A stretch of DNA of 35,773 bases from a virus. The stretch is taken from positions 1 to 35,773 of IMG/VR virus record IMGVR_UViG_3300022866_000003. One strand, written 5' to 3'. The notes under the pieces were generated by a model. That model ran no database searches. It was not told the DNA's origin and saw only the letters and a list, made by a program, of their open reading frames with translations. Shown piece after piece: positions 22,550 through 31,895 of the stretch (its first letter is position 1; each line of letters begins with the position of its first letter). Position numbers and translations under genes: made by a program.

Positions 22550-22578
22550 TTGACTTTCTCTGTAAAATATGCTATACT
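22550..22578 (+). promoter_or_regulatory. Promoter B (nucleotide metabolism operon)
   Basis: TTGACT, 17-bp spacer ending ATATGC, TATACT, then AT-TAATAT running into ATG. Placed right after the phosphoesterase stop. Expected start on the next ATG. Confidence 0.85.
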
Positions 22579-22584
22579 ATTAAT

Positions 22585-22821
22585 ATGAAGAACAGTATAA
22601 TAAGAGCTAAAGTAGCTAAAGATAAACAAATAGGTGGTGATCACTATAGGAAATATGCTATTGAACCTATAGAGTTCATAACAAAGAATAACATTCCATT
22701 CATTGAAGGTAATGTGATTAAGTATGTACTAAGATGGAGAGATAAGAATGGGATTCAGGATCTTGACAAAGCAATACATTATCTTGAACTGTTAAAAGAT
22801 ATTAAAAATGATAAAACTTAA
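22585..22821 (+). CDS. DUF3310 protein (T7 gp1.7 nucleotide kinase-like)
   Basis: 78 aa. The core GGDHYRKYAIEPIEFI and IEGNVIKYVLRWRDKNGIQDLDKAIHYL is the DUF3310 signature, shared with T7 gp1.7, a small nucleoside monophosphate kinase. Phages often pair it with nucleotide-synthesis genes, as here with the reductase. No Shine-Dalgarno: the ATG sits 6 nt after the -10 of promoter B, so a leaderless mRNA is expected. Confidence 0.88.
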   Translation: MKNSIIRAKVAKDKQIGGDHYRKYAIEPIEFITKNNIPFIEGNVIKYVLRWRDKNGIQDLDKAIHYLELLKDIKNDKT

Positions 22822-22954
22822 AACTGAAAGAGTCTGTAACAAGTGTAGTGAGCCTGCTAGGATCTGGCATAATAAACAATGGTGGTGTGGAACAGAATCA
22901 TCAATGGGTAGCTATGCTATGGTAGGTATCTGTGTAAAGGAAAAGAAAGAATGA
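22808..22954 (+). CDS. Small cysteine-containing protein
   Basis: 48 aa with Cys10-x2-Cys13, Cys27 and Cys42 and three Trp; probably a minimal zinc finger (VCNKCSEPARIW, WWCG). Overlaps the DUF3310 gene by 14 nt and ends ATGA on the next start. No clear ribosome site, so coupled translation is likely. Confidence 0.6.
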   Translation: MIKLKTERVCNKCSEPARIWHNKQWWCGTESSMGSYAMVGICVKEKKE

Positions 22955-23169
22955 TAACAACCTTTGTATTTGTAATGACAATAACATTCATCAACTTTCC
23001 TGTAGATTATTATCAGTACGTTGGACACTTTCAATCATGCCAACAGGCATATGCCTATGTAAAACTACATCATTCAGAGATGGTTGGATCACGTTGTATA
23101 CTTGAAGAATATGCTAATCTTCCAGAAGACACAATTAAAAAGGAACTTATCATGGAAGGTCGGTCATAA
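22951..23169 (+). CDS. Small exported or membrane protein
   Basis: 72 aa. Hydrophobic first 17 residues (MITTFVFVMTITFINF) could be a signal peptide or anchor. The rest has two cysteines (SCQQAYAY, SRCILEEY), possibly disulfide-bonded. Overlaps the preceding gene by 4 nt (ATGA). Function unknown. Confidence 0.6.
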   Translation: MITTFVFVMTITFINFPVDYYQYVGHFQSCQQAYAYVKLHHSEMVGSRCILEEYANLPEDTIKKELIMEGRS

Positions 23170-23170
23170 C

Positions 23171-23350
23171 ATGGCACTAACTTTTAACGAACTGTGTGAA
23201 GAATTAACTAAATTAGATGAGATAACACTACTTGAAGTGCTAGATATATCATCAGAAGATATTGTTAATAAATTCCAAGACAAGATAGAATATAAACAAG
23301 AAGAACTCTCCATTGACTTAGATGATTCTAAGCAATCGGATATAAATTAA
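23171..23350 (+). CDS. Small conserved acidic protein
   Basis: 59 aa from MALTFNELCEELTKLDEI; this ATG is 1 nt after the previous stop, and the longer frame from 23084 overlaps another gene. LDEITLLEVLDISSEDIV recurs in small proteins of marine podoviruses next to nucleotide-metabolism genes; function unknown. Confidence 0.7.
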   Translation: MALTFNELCEELTKLDEITLLEVLDISSEDIVNKFQDKIEYKQEELSIDLDDSKQSDIN

Positions 23351-23359
23351 AGGATAATT

Positions 23360-25219
23360 ATGGACGTGTACCAGAGTGTCATAGCATCATCACGCTATGC
23401 AAGATATATACCTGAACTAAATAGAAGAGAGACATGGGAAGAAACTGTTGATAGAATGGTTACTTACCTTAAGTCTAAGAACAAAGGGATTGACAAAGAA
23501 CTATCAGAGATTAGAGAAGCTGTAGTCAACCTAGAGGTTATGCCATCAATGAGACTGATGATGTCAGCAGGCGAAGCCTGTGATAGAGATAACATTGCTG
23601 CTTATAACTGTAGTTACCTAGCTATTAATAATAAACGAGCATTCAGTGAGACCTTATACATTCTAATGAATGGTACTGGGGTAGGATTCTCATGTGAACG
23701 TCAAGAGATTGCTAAACTACCTGGAATACCAGAAGAGCTAACACAGTGTGATGATGTAATAGTTGTTGGTGATAGTAAACTAGGATGGGCTAAAGCCTTT
23801 AAGAAGTTGCTATCTAGTCTGTGGGAAGGTGATATACCTACTGTCGACTATACTAACGTACGTCCTGCAGGGGCTAGACTTAAGACCTTTGGTGGTAGAG
23901 CTAGTGGACCTGAACCTCTTAAGAGATTGTTTGAGTTTGTTATTGAAACCTTTGGTCATGCTAAAGGACGTAAATTAACCTCATTAGAGGTACATGATAT
24001 CATCTGTATGGTAGGTGAAATAGTGGTCGTAGGAGGCGTTAGAAGGTCAGCCCTTATCTCTCTATCAAACTTAACAGATAAACGCATGAGAGAGGCTAAA
24101 ATGGGTGCCTGGTACAATGATTTCGCATACAGAGGATTAGCTAATAACTCAGTTGCTTATACAGAAAAACCAGACATGGAAACATTCATGGAAGAATGGA
24201 TATCCCTAGTTAAATCTAAATCAGGTGAACGTGGTATCTTTAATAGAGTTGCTGCACAAGTTCAAGCAGCGAAACAAGGTAGAGATAAAACATTATCCTA
24301 TGGTACTAACCCTTGTAGTGAGATTATCCTCCGTGATAAACAGTTCTGTAACTTAACAGAAGTTGTTGTAAGACAAGGAGATACAGTAGAAAGTTTAAGT
24401 AATAAAGTACGTTTAGCTACTATACTGGGTACATTACAGAGTAACCTAACAGACTTTAAATTCTTATCAGCAGAGTGGAAAGCTAATACATCAGAGGAAA
24501 GGTTATTAGGTGTATCATTAACAGGTATCATGGATGCTGAGATAACAGCTCATCCTGATCCTAAACTACTAGAGGAGTTACGAGATTATGCTAGAAGAAC
24601 CAATCACAAATACGCAGACAAACTTGACATCCCACGATCAGCAAGTATTACATGTGTTAAACCTTCTGGGACTGTGTCTCAGCTTGTTAATAGTGCTAGC
24701 GGCATACATGCTCGTCATAACAACTACTATATAAGAACAATCCGTATGGATAAGAAAGATCCTATTACTAAATTCTTGACAGAGCAAGGTGTTAAGGTAG
24801 AGGATGAACAGTACAGACCTGATAGTACTGCAGTATTTAGTTTCCCTATCAAGGCACCTAAAGGAGCTATAACACGTAATGACATGACTGCCTTAGAGCA
24901 GTTAGAGAACTGGTTAATATACCAACGTCATTGGTGTGAACATAAACCTTCCGTTACTATATCAGTTAAAGATACAGAATGGATGGATGTAGGGGCATGG
25001 GTATGGAAGTACTTTGATGAGATCAGTGGTATTAGTTTCTTACCTTACAGTGATCACAGTTATGTACAAGCACCATACCAAGACTGTACTAAAGAAGAAT
25101 ATGATTCTCTTAAGAAGACAACTCCACAGAACATTGATTGGAGTACATTCTTAGAGGAAGATGATAACACTGAAGGTGCACAGACATTAGCGTGTACTGC
25201 TGGAGGATGTGAGATATGA
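23360..25219 (+). CDS. nrdJ: Class II (B12-dependent) ribonucleotide reductase
   Basis: 619 aa monomeric type. Begins with YQSVIASSRYARYIPELNRRETWEETV in sections, typical of the family. AYNCSYLAI holds the first active-site Cys; NPCSEIIL carries the radical Cys and catalytic Glu; KPSGTVSQLVNSASGIHARH is the conserved phosphate/substrate loop. The C-terminal redox pair is Cys612 and Cys617 in ACTAGGCEI. Converts ribonucleotides to deoxyribonucleotides with adenosylcobalamin and needs no oxygen or small subunit. Phage copies of this type are common in marine podoviruses. Third cistron group after promoter B. Confidence 0.95.
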   Translation: MDVYQSVIASSRYARYIPELNRRETWEETVDRMVTYLKSKNKGIDKELSEIREAVVNLEVMPSMRLMMSAGEACDRDNIAAYNCSYLAINNKRAFSETLYILMNGTGVGFSCERQEIAKLPGIPEELTQCDDVIVVGDSKLGWAKAFKKLLSSLWEGDIPTVDYTNVRPAGARLKTFGGRASGPEPLKRLFEFVIETFGHAKGRKLTSLEVHDIICMVGEIVVVGGVRRSALISLSNLTDKRMREAKMGAWYNDFAYRGLANNSVAYTEKPDMETFMEEWISLVKSKSGERGIFNRVAAQVQAAKQGRDKTLSYGTNPCSEIILRDKQFCNLTEVVVRQGDTVESLSNKVRLATILGTLQSNLTDFKFLSAEWKANTSEERLLGVSLTGIMDAEITAHPDPKLLEELRDYARRTNHKYADKLDIPRSASITCVKPSGTVSQLVNSASGIHARHNNYYIRTIRMDKKDPITKFLTEQGVKVEDEQYRPDSTAVFSFPIKAPKGAITRNDMTALEQLENWLIYQRHWCEHKPSVTISVKDTEWMDVGAWVWKYFDEISGISFLPYSDHSYVQAPYQDCTKEEYDSLKKTTPQNIDWSTFLEEDDNTEGAQTLACTAGGCEI

Positions 25220-25383
25220 TAGATAACATGTGGGATAGTATACTTAATTCTAAACCTAACAATAACCAATTTAAGGAGCTAGATATGGGTAGTAAAGATA
25301 AACAAAGAAGAGAGAAGAAGAAACCTAAGAAAGAAAGAGTACCAACATACTATGTAGGTGGTCCTGAATTCTCAGGCTCTTAA
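25216..25383 (+). CDS. Small basic protein at the end of the early block
   Basis: 55 aa (MIDNMWDSILNSKPNNNQ), with a Lys/Arg cluster (KDKQRREKKKPKKERVP) and ending YYVGGPEFSGS. Overlaps the reductase stop by 4 nt (ATGA). A second in-frame ATG at 25285 follows AAGGAG and would give a 32-aa form. Its stop abuts the stop of the convergent late gene. Unknown function. Confidence 0.55.
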   Translation: MIDNMWDSILNSKPNNNQFKELDMGSKDKQRREKKKPKKERVPTYYVGGPEFSGS

Positions 25384-28300
25384 TTAAAAGTCATTATTCT
25401 CGTAGTATTCTTCTATATACTCTTCTAAGTAACCACCTTCTAGGGCTTTATTTAGATTGATCGTATCCTGTCTAGCTTTTCGTTGTGCTTGACTATCTAG
25501 TTGTTTTCTTGTTTTCAACTTAGCATCGATCTGTCTACCTAAGAACTTCTGCATATCTAATTCATCATAGTCATCAGTAGAGTTACCTAGTGTGCTAACT
25601 TGAGGTATAGATTGAACTACTTTAGTTCCTACATCCTTACCAAATTCTGCTAATGAACCTGTACCAAAGGCATCATTTAAGTTATAAATCTCTTGTCCAT
25701 TATACATAGTCTCATTCATTGCTAGTTCATACATTAATAAGAAAGCAGGGTTAATAGTTAATAGTACTTGTCTTAACTGACCTATCTCTTTTTCTTGATG
25801 AGCAACACCTTTAGCTGTCTCTAGTATGTGTAAGATACCTGCTCTTCTAGCCTTAACCTCATCACCATCAAAGAGTTCTGTATACAGTGAATCAAGCATA
25901 GGATAGAAAACAAACCAAGCAGAAGATAATGCCATCCCTGAATCTAGTCCATCTGCAAACTGTTTACGTTTAGACCTACCTACAGAAATATCCTTATAAC
26001 CAATGCCCTCGGCTACTGCTCTTCCTGGTTTACCTAATCTACTTAATACAGGATCAAGACCTGATGCTAGATCCTTAGCAGTATTCATTCCTGATGATAA
26101 CATACCATGTTTATACCTAGCAAAGATAACTAATTCTGGATTCTGTAAGAACTTAGAGACTGCTCTTGTTACTTTATAACCTAGTATCTGTTCTGGACCT
26201 ACTGTCTCTGGTAGTCTATAAGTAGGCATGTGTAGTTCTACTTGTTTAGATGCCTCTGATATATTAATCCCTTGTTGTCTCATCTTTTGCTTGACAAGAG
26301 CCATATAAGCAATATCACGAGTAGTCCACATAGAGTACTGAGCAAAGTCTGAGATATGTGAGTACCCTTTAGAAGCACTATATAACCCTTTACTAACTCC
26401 ATCATACCACTTCTTAGTAGCCTTATCACCCATCAATGTTCTAGTAGACTGTTGTAGTACAGCATCTATATTCCTAGAATTAATAACATTAAGGCTCATC
26501 TGTGATCTACCTGATCTTAACATATCTAAATACTCAGGAGTTCTATTAAAGACTTGTTCCATCGCCCACCTCTGGTCTGCTGCAAAGTTCTTAACTCCAT
26601 CCTTACCCATAGCTCCAAGGAATCCCTTAGTAGAGTAGTAATGAATTAACTCATTGTGCATATGAGGTATAGGGTTTAGCATCATGTTCTTAACTAAAGC
26701 ATCTGATATCTTAGATAATACTCCTTTCTTATATTCTTTAAAGTTATCTTCTATAATATCTGCTGCTCGTTTAGATAGTCTCTTACCATCTAGTCCAGGC
26801 AATGCAGGATTGTTTACTCTGCCTCTTAATTGATTAGGTGATACATCCTTACCTAGATTTCTATCAAACTCACTAGAGGACTTAGCAACGTTCCTATCGG
26901 GGTATCTAGGATCATATGCTTTATCATTAGCCTTTGCTAATTTATCTCCTATCTGTACATTTCTTTCACCAAAGGCACTCTTAGCTAGGTCTCTAGCATA
27001 TATGTTTTCCCTAAGTAGTTGTCTCTTTATATTAACAGACTCAATTAGAGATACTAATGGATCAGTTACTAACTCTCTAGTATAGACTTGTTCAAACTCT
27101 TTTCGTTTAACATTCTTCATTTCTAATTTACCGAATGTCTTAGTGATTGTTGATAACTCAGGAGATAATCCTTCTAGTATCTCTCCAGTTCTTTGTAACC
27201 CTTTACCATCATTTAGTTTAGCAGCTCTTTCAGTTAGTTCATGAGCCATCTTCTCATAGATAGTACCATCCTTATTAGGTAGTACTGACCCTTTCTTACC
27301 ACTAGCTGTTCTAAAGTTTACAGTAACTATAGGAGTACCTGGAAGACCTGTCCTAGGGTTAATTTGTTTCGATTCAGATAAAGTAATAAAGATAGGACTC
27401 TTCTTATTCTTACCCTCTAGTTTGAAATGTACTCTATCAGCAACAGGAGAAAGTTCTCTTGGTGCTCTATCACCTAAGTTAATTCTAAATCTATCACCAA
27501 AGATGTTCTCTTGCCAAGTTCTTTTACCTTGTACAAACTTCCTAGGAAAGAAGTTAGTTTCTGTCTTTATTAAAGGATCTATTAAACCCTCTTTCTGTAG
27601 TTTCTTAGTTAAGTATAAATCTTCTTTTTGCATCTCTTCAAAGAACTGTTTTAACAATGTCTGTTCTTTAGTAAGTTTAGTATTCTTCGGAGCAGTTCCT
27701 TCTAGTACGTCAACTACTTGATTATACTGATCTATTGTCTTCTGTACCATCTGTCTTGACTTAGTAAACCCATTAACTTTACCAAAGAGATTCTGCATTC
27801 TCATGAAGATATTACCACCAGTAGTCATGTCAACCTTCTTATCTCCACCTGCTACCTTAGCAGTGATCTCTCTAAATCCTTCTAAACCTTCTTTAGTATT
27901 CTCTAAGCTAAGTAATGGCTTCCTTATGGAACCCTTTTTAGAGACAATACCTGTAGCTGATTCCTTTTGATATTCATATAAATCCAGTAATGTAGCTTCT
28001 GCAAAGTCAGGCATAAGAGCACTACCTGCTTTCTGTCCACCCATGAAGTTATACTGTTGCATATTAAATGTTTCAGTAGCTTCTTTAATAACTTTACTTG
28101 CTTCACCTACTCTTTGGTTATAAGCATCAGGGAACATCTTAAACCTAGCCTCATCCTTGTTTCTTTCTTTAAAAGCATTAAGGTCTGTTTGTAGTTTCCC
28201 TACTGCCTGTTCTGCTTTCTTCTTATCTGACTTAAGTAATGGAACTCTTAGTATATCACCATATACTTTGTTTACAGCATCAGTATATCCTACTCTACTC

Positions 28301-29139
28301 TTAGCAACTGCTACAACCTTAGTAAATGCAGGAGCAGCTTTAAGAGAGACTAGTGCAGCTATCTGATCTGCATCATCCTTAGGTACACCTACTAATTGTA
28401 GTCCTTCTGAACCAAGTTCGATAACCTTACCAAAGGCTTTTAAGGCATTTCCTAGTCCTGATTCACTCATTAAAGTGTTCTCTGAAGGAATAATATCATT
28501 TTCTGCTATGGATTGTTTAAAAGATTCTATTGAGGCGAGAGCCTTTTCTTTTGTTTCGGAGTCTTCTGGTAAGAATGTATCAAGAGCTAGATTAACAACG
28601 TTGTCAGCTATAGCTCCCTTTGTTAAGTACTCTTCTACTATCTCATCAGTTGTTATCTTAGATCTTTCAGATGCTTGGGCTATAGATATTCCTTCTCTTG
28701 CAATAGCATCATAGTGTTTAAAATCACTTACTAGCCTTTCAGGAATCTCTTTACCTTCTCCTTGTAACTTTCTAATCTTATCTGCTAGACCACCTGCAGC
28801 TTGTTTAGAGTACTGCATTTCAAGACCATCTTTATTATTACCTTCTAGGTAATATTGAGTAGTATGGAAAAGTTGTGTCTCTGCTCTACCTATAAACTCA
28901 GGAGTATTAGCTATTACATTAGCAACAACACCACCCTCATAGAGAGGCTGTGCTAATATACGTGCAGGTAATCCAACATAGTCTAGGTTCTCAACGCCAG
29001 CTTCATCCTTCTGTTCTTGAGTAATTCCAGGAGGAGTGAAGTTTCGTATCTCATTAGCAAGTAAGGTAGCATGTTCTACATTACCAGCAGTATGAGCTTT
29101 ACCTAACATATTGGTTAGTTGTTCAATACTAACTGCCAT
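25384..29139 (-). CDS. Large internal virion (ejectosome) protein, T7 gp16-like
   Basis: 1251 aa, the largest gene and the last of the late block. Mostly helical and charged, with long amphipathic stretches and a weakly hydrophobic region in the last third (GMALSSAWFVFYPMLDSLY, TINPAFLLMYELAM). Size and position after the gp14- and gp15-like genes match T7 gp16, which forms the DNA-ejection channel. I see no transglycosylase motif at the N-terminus, unlike T7 gp16 (1318 aa). Function assigned by synteny. Confidence 0.7.
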   Translation of the reverse strand: MAVSIEQLTNMLGKAHTAGNVEHATLLANEIRNFTPPGITQEQKDEAGVENLDYVGLPARILAQPLYEGGVVANVIANTPEFIGRAETQLFHTTQYYLEGNNKDGLEMQYSKQAAGGLADKIRKLQGEGKEIPERLVSDFKHYDAIAREGISIAQASERSKITTDEIVEEYLTKGAIADNVVNLALDTFLPEDSETKEKALASIESFKQSIAENDIIPSENTLMSESGLGNALKAFGKVIELGSEGLQLVGVPKDDADQIAALVSLKAAPAFTKVVAVAKSRVGYTDAVNKVYGDILRVPLLKSDKKKAEQAVGKLQTDLNAFKERNKDEARFKMFPDAYNQRVGEASKVIKEATETFNMQQYNFMGGQKAGSALMPDFAEATLLDLYEYQKESATGIVSKKGSIRKPLLSLENTKEGLEGFREITAKVAGGDKKVDMTTGGNIFMRMQNLFGKVNGFTKSRQMVQKTIDQYNQVVDVLEGTAPKNTKLTKEQTLLKQFFEEMQKEDLYLTKKLQKEGLIDPLIKTETNFFPRKFVQGKRTWQENIFGDRFRINLGDRAPRELSPVADRVHFKLEGKNKKSPIFITLSESKQINPRTGLPGTPIVTVNFRTASGKKGSVLPNKDGTIYEKMAHELTERAAKLNDGKGLQRTGEILEGLSPELSTITKTFGKLEMKNVKRKEFEQVYTRELVTDPLVSLIESVNIKRQLLRENIYARDLAKSAFGERNVQIGDKLAKANDKAYDPRYPDRNVAKSSSEFDRNLGKDVSPNQLRGRVNNPALPGLDGKRLSKRAADIIEDNFKEYKKGVLSKISDALVKNMMLNPIPHMHNELIHYYSTKGFLGAMGKDGVKNFAADQRWAMEQVFNRTPEYLDMLRSGRSQMSLNVINSRNIDAVLQQSTRTLMGDKATKKWYDGVSKGLYSASKGYSHISDFAQYSMWTTRDIAYMALVKQKMRQQGINISEASKQVELHMPTYRLPETVGPEQILGYKVTRAVSKFLQNPELVIFARYKHGMLSSGMNTAKDLASGLDPVLSRLGKPGRAVAEGIGYKDISVGRSKRKQFADGLDSGMALSSAWFVFYPMLDSLYTELFDGDEVKARRAGILHILETAKGVAHQEKEIGQLRQVLLTINPAFLLMYELAMNETMYNGQEIYNLNDAFGTGSLAEFGKDVGTKVVQSIPQVSTLGNSTDDYDELDMQKFLGRQIDAKLKTRKQLDSQAQRKARQDTINLNKALEGGYLEEYIEEYYENNDF

Positions 29140-29149
29140 TTATTAATCC

Positions 29150-29980
29150 TTATTTATATAGATTTAACAACTCATCTAACTTATCTTTAGACATACTAGA
29201 ACTAGTAGGGCTTTCAGGAACTTTAGGTGTTATTGTATCACTAGTTGTACCTAATGTATACCAAGGAGCATCTTTAAAGTCAAACCTTTCTTTTGCAGTA
29301 CTAGATACTTTAGCAATAGCTTCTTGAGCTGTCATATTACCATTACGATATTCTTCAGAAGCCTCTGTTTTTAATTGATTAAATAACCTAGTTTTAGCAT
29401 CACCACCAATACCAGGGAAGTCTGATTCAATATACTGAGTCAACTCTCTATCACCACTTAGACCTACCTTGTTAAAGTACTTATTAAATTCTGCCTCTTT
29501 CTTAGCTGACAAGGTTCTCTCTTTTAAATCTTGGGTTTGTGTTGCCTGTGCCTTTGCATTCTGTACTGTCAACTGTTTATAAGCAGCATTACCTTCTGCA
29601 GTTAATAACTCATTCTTTTGCTCTTCTATCATTTTGGATAAGCCCATAGTATACTTGGATGAAGCACCTACATTCTGTAGTTCTCCTAACATCTTAGTAT
29701 ATAGTATAGTCGGATCAGCTAACTCTTCTGGAGTTAAGTTATTCTGAGCATTAGCAAAAGCAGTCTCTACTAAAGCCTTCTCTTCAAGAATAGGATCTTT
29801 AGCACCTAGCATACCACCAGGTCCTATTACGTTATCTGTTAGTCTACTAAACCCTGCTACTGTCCCACCCCATCCTGAGGCATCACTAGCAGCTTGTTGA
29901 GCATACCTTTTCTCATTCATAACCTGACGAGCTAGCGTCTGCTCATCAAAGTTAAATAGTTTATCTAGTGTCATAGCCAT
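29150..29980 (-). CDS. Internal virion protein, T7 gp15 position
   Basis: 276 aa, helical, rich in Ala/Glu/Lys/Gln (LTVQNAKAQATQTQDLKERTL in part), with a Ser/Thr/Pro C-terminal end. It is much shorter than T7 gp15 (747 aa). Shares one base with the previous stop. Assigned only by order between the gp14- and gp16-like genes. Confidence 0.55.
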   Translation of the reverse strand: MAMTLDKLFNFDEQTLARQVMNEKRYAQQAASDASGWGGTVAGFSRLTDNVIGPGGMLGAKDPILEEKALVETAFANAQNNLTPEELADPTILYTKMLGELQNVGASSKYTMGLSKMIEEQKNELLTAEGNAAYKQLTVQNAKAQATQTQDLKERTLSAKKEAEFNKYFNKVGLSGDRELTQYIESDFPGIGGDAKTRLFNQLKTEASEEYRNGNMTAQEAIAKVSSTAKERFDFKDAPWYTLGTTSDTITPKVPESPTSSSMSKDKLDELLNLYK

Positions 29981-30912
29981 TATCTACTCCCTCTCCAAAA
30001 GTCTGTTGAACCATAGGCAGGTGTTCCTGTACCTGGCATACCGTAGCCTCCAGCACTAGCAAAAGGATTACTAAACCCTCCTGTATAAGCTCCAGCACCA
30101 GATGCTAATAAGTTTGTAAACATAGCACTATTAGCTTGATCAGCACCAAATCTACCTGCTGTACCAGCATTATAACCTTGTTGTTGCATCTGTTGTCCTG
30201 GAGTAGCAGCACTACCTAATGCAATACCTTGATTAAATGGTTGCATACCCATGTTCTCTATACCTGCACCTAGACCAAACATGTTATTAGCTTGAGTAAA
30301 TGGATTACTTCTGATTTGATCAGACATTCCATATAGTCCTAGTCCAAAGTTAATATCACCACGTTGTTCACCTCTAGCTCTATCTAAAGAATCATAAGCT
30401 AACTGTTGGTTTTGTCTATTAACACCAGTTAGATATTCAGTTCTTTCTGGATTAAGATAACCACCAGCACTATCAGAGATACCTAATCCTGATCTACCTG
30501 AGCTATATAAGTTATTAGCTAGACTTTGTTGATCTTTTGCTCTCTGAGGTTCCATGATACTTTGTATATCATTGTAATAATTACCTGCTGTTCCTGCTAT
30601 ATCTCTACCAGAAGCATCATCAAATAGACCTCTACCATAGCTCTTCATAGCATCAGCATCTGCTCGTGCTGCTCCAGCTCCCTCACCAAGATTAAAGGAC
30701 TCTCCCATAAACATATCACGTAGCTTCATCAGCTCTGGAGATAAGTTATAACTACCTGTTTTGTTTACCTTATCAAAAGAGGCATCACCAAAGTAAGATC
30801 CACTAACAGACCAGGGATCAAACACTGCTTTGTCAGCAGCTTCACGGTAACGTGCATCCGCTTTCTTTGCTGCACTTGTTGTTCCTGTTAAACTTCCTAT
30901 TAATTTACCCAT
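29980..30912 (-). CDS. Internal virion protein, T7 gp14 position
   Basis: 310 aa. Starts MGKLIGSLTGTTSAAKKADA, an Ala-rich helix, followed by Gly/Asn/Gln-rich sequence (GYNAGTAGRFGADQ, GGFSNPFASAGGYGMPG). The N-terminus and composition resemble small core proteins of marine podoviruses that enter the host membrane on ejection. Assigned mainly by synteny. Confidence 0.6.
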   Translation of the reverse strand: MGKLIGSLTGTTSAAKKADARYREAADKAVFDPWSVSGSYFGDASFDKVNKTGSYNLSPELMKLRDMFMGESFNLGEGAGAARADADAMKSYGRGLFDDASGRDIAGTAGNYYNDIQSIMEPQRAKDQQSLANNLYSSGRSGLGISDSAGGYLNPERTEYLTGVNRQNQQLAYDSLDRARGEQRGDINFGLGLYGMSDQIRSNPFTQANNMFGLGAGIENMGMQPFNQGIALGSAATPGQQMQQQGYNAGTAGRFGADQANSAMFTNLLASGAGAYTGGFSNPFASAGGYGMPGTGTPAYGSTDFWRGSR

Positions 30913-30914
30913 CT

Positions 30915-31208
30915 TTAAATCACCTCTTTTTCGAAAATGTATCCTACTAGTTTAAAATTATACTTCCTAACATATGCCTTATAACTCTTTCTGGTTGTAC
31001 CACCTAATATCTTCTTACATCCTAACTGCTTTGCTAATTCATTCATATACTTATCCCAGTATACACCATCACCATAGACGTTAATACAAACAAAGTGTTC
31101 TCCGTCTACCTTCCAACTCATGAAACCATGTTCATTATCTATTAAGTTAGTATCATCAAAGTCGCTATTAGCTTTCTCTTTAAATCTTGCTAAATCTTCT
31201 GGTGTCAT
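30915..31208 (-). CDS. Small GNAT-like or gp13-position protein
   Basis: 97 aa. The C-terminal half (LAKQLGCKKILGGTTRKSYKAYVRKYNFKLVGYIFEKEV in sections) looks like the end of a GNAT acyltransferase fold, as in T7 gp13, which lies at the same place between gp12 and gp14. The cofactor-binding loop is not apparent, so it is probably a structural remnant of the fold. Modest confidence. Confidence 0.5.
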   Translation of the reverse strand: MTPEDLARFKEKANSDFDDTNLIDNEHGFMSWKVDGEHFVCINVYGDGVYWDKYMNELAKQLGCKKILGGTTRKSYKAYVRKYNFKLVGYIFEKEVI

Positions 31209-31211
31209 ATC

Positions 31212-31895
31212 CTAAGTTTTATAAATGTAACATAGTGCAAAGTATGGAGGTAAGTTAGCATTAGTTGCTGAGACGCCGTCTGCATTAACAGTAACCCCAT
31301 GTGTATGCCCAGCATGGGTTCCTATAACAATAGGCTCATAAGTTGCTCCAGATCCAGAAGGTCTACCCTGTCCTCCTCCATCTCCCCAGTCTACATTAGT
31401 TTTACCAGAACTTGAGCGTGCCGTATGGGAGTGACTACCCCCTATAGCTGTAGAAGCAGTATGTGTATGAGATACAACTACTGCATCTTTACTACCACCT
31501 GTTGCATTAACTGCGTAAGTAGTACCTGAACCTATAACAAATCTATCTCTTAAATCTGGTGATCCACCTGAACCATTACAAAGTATCCATCCTGAAGGGA
31601 TAGCTGCCTCTGCACCTGACCATATGATAATACCACCTACAGGAAACGAAGCAGCCACTGCTGTTGTTACAAAAGATGTTGTTGCTAATTGTGTCGTATT
31701 CGTTAAAGCAGTTGCTGTAGGTCCTGCAGGAACACCAGTTAGTACTGGTGATAAAGTATTAGCCTTGCTTGCTACAGCTGTTACTAAGCTATTAAATTCT
31801 GTATCAAACTCTGATCCTCTAATAATCTTAGCTGTATCAGCATCTGGTAAAGAATCCTTTGCTAAAAAGTTTGTTGTCTTTGTATAATCAGTCAT
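31212..31895 (-). CDS. Tail collar-domain protein
   Basis: 227 aa. N-terminal half: a short Ala/Thr-rich shaft (LSPVLTGVPAGPTATALTNT in part). From about residue 95 it has the phage tail collar domain: GGIIIWSGAEAAIPSGWILCNG, PDLRDRFVIGSG, then the His-rich VSHTHTA and a C-terminal LPPYFALCYIYKT. Collar domains occur at short tail fibre tips and may be metal-stabilised. It is inserted between tail tube B and the gp13-like gene, away from the main fibre gene. Confidence 0.88.
   Translation of the reverse strand: MTDYTKTTNFLAKDSLPDADTAKIIRGSEFDTEFNSLVTAVASKANTLSPVLTGVPAGPTATALTNTTQLATTSFVTTAVAASFPVGGIIIWSGAEAAIPSGWILCNGSGGSPDLRDRFVIGSGTTYAVNATGGSKDAVVVSHTHTASTAIGGSHSHTARSSSGKTNVDWGDGGGQGRPSGSGATYEPIVIGTHAGHTHGVTVNADGVSATNANLPPYFALCYIYKT

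Noticed and set aside
23084-23350. 88-aa version of the LDEITLLEVLDI protein
   Set aside because: Would start inside another gene; the ATG at 23171 is adjacent to the previous stop and gives the conserved N-terminus.
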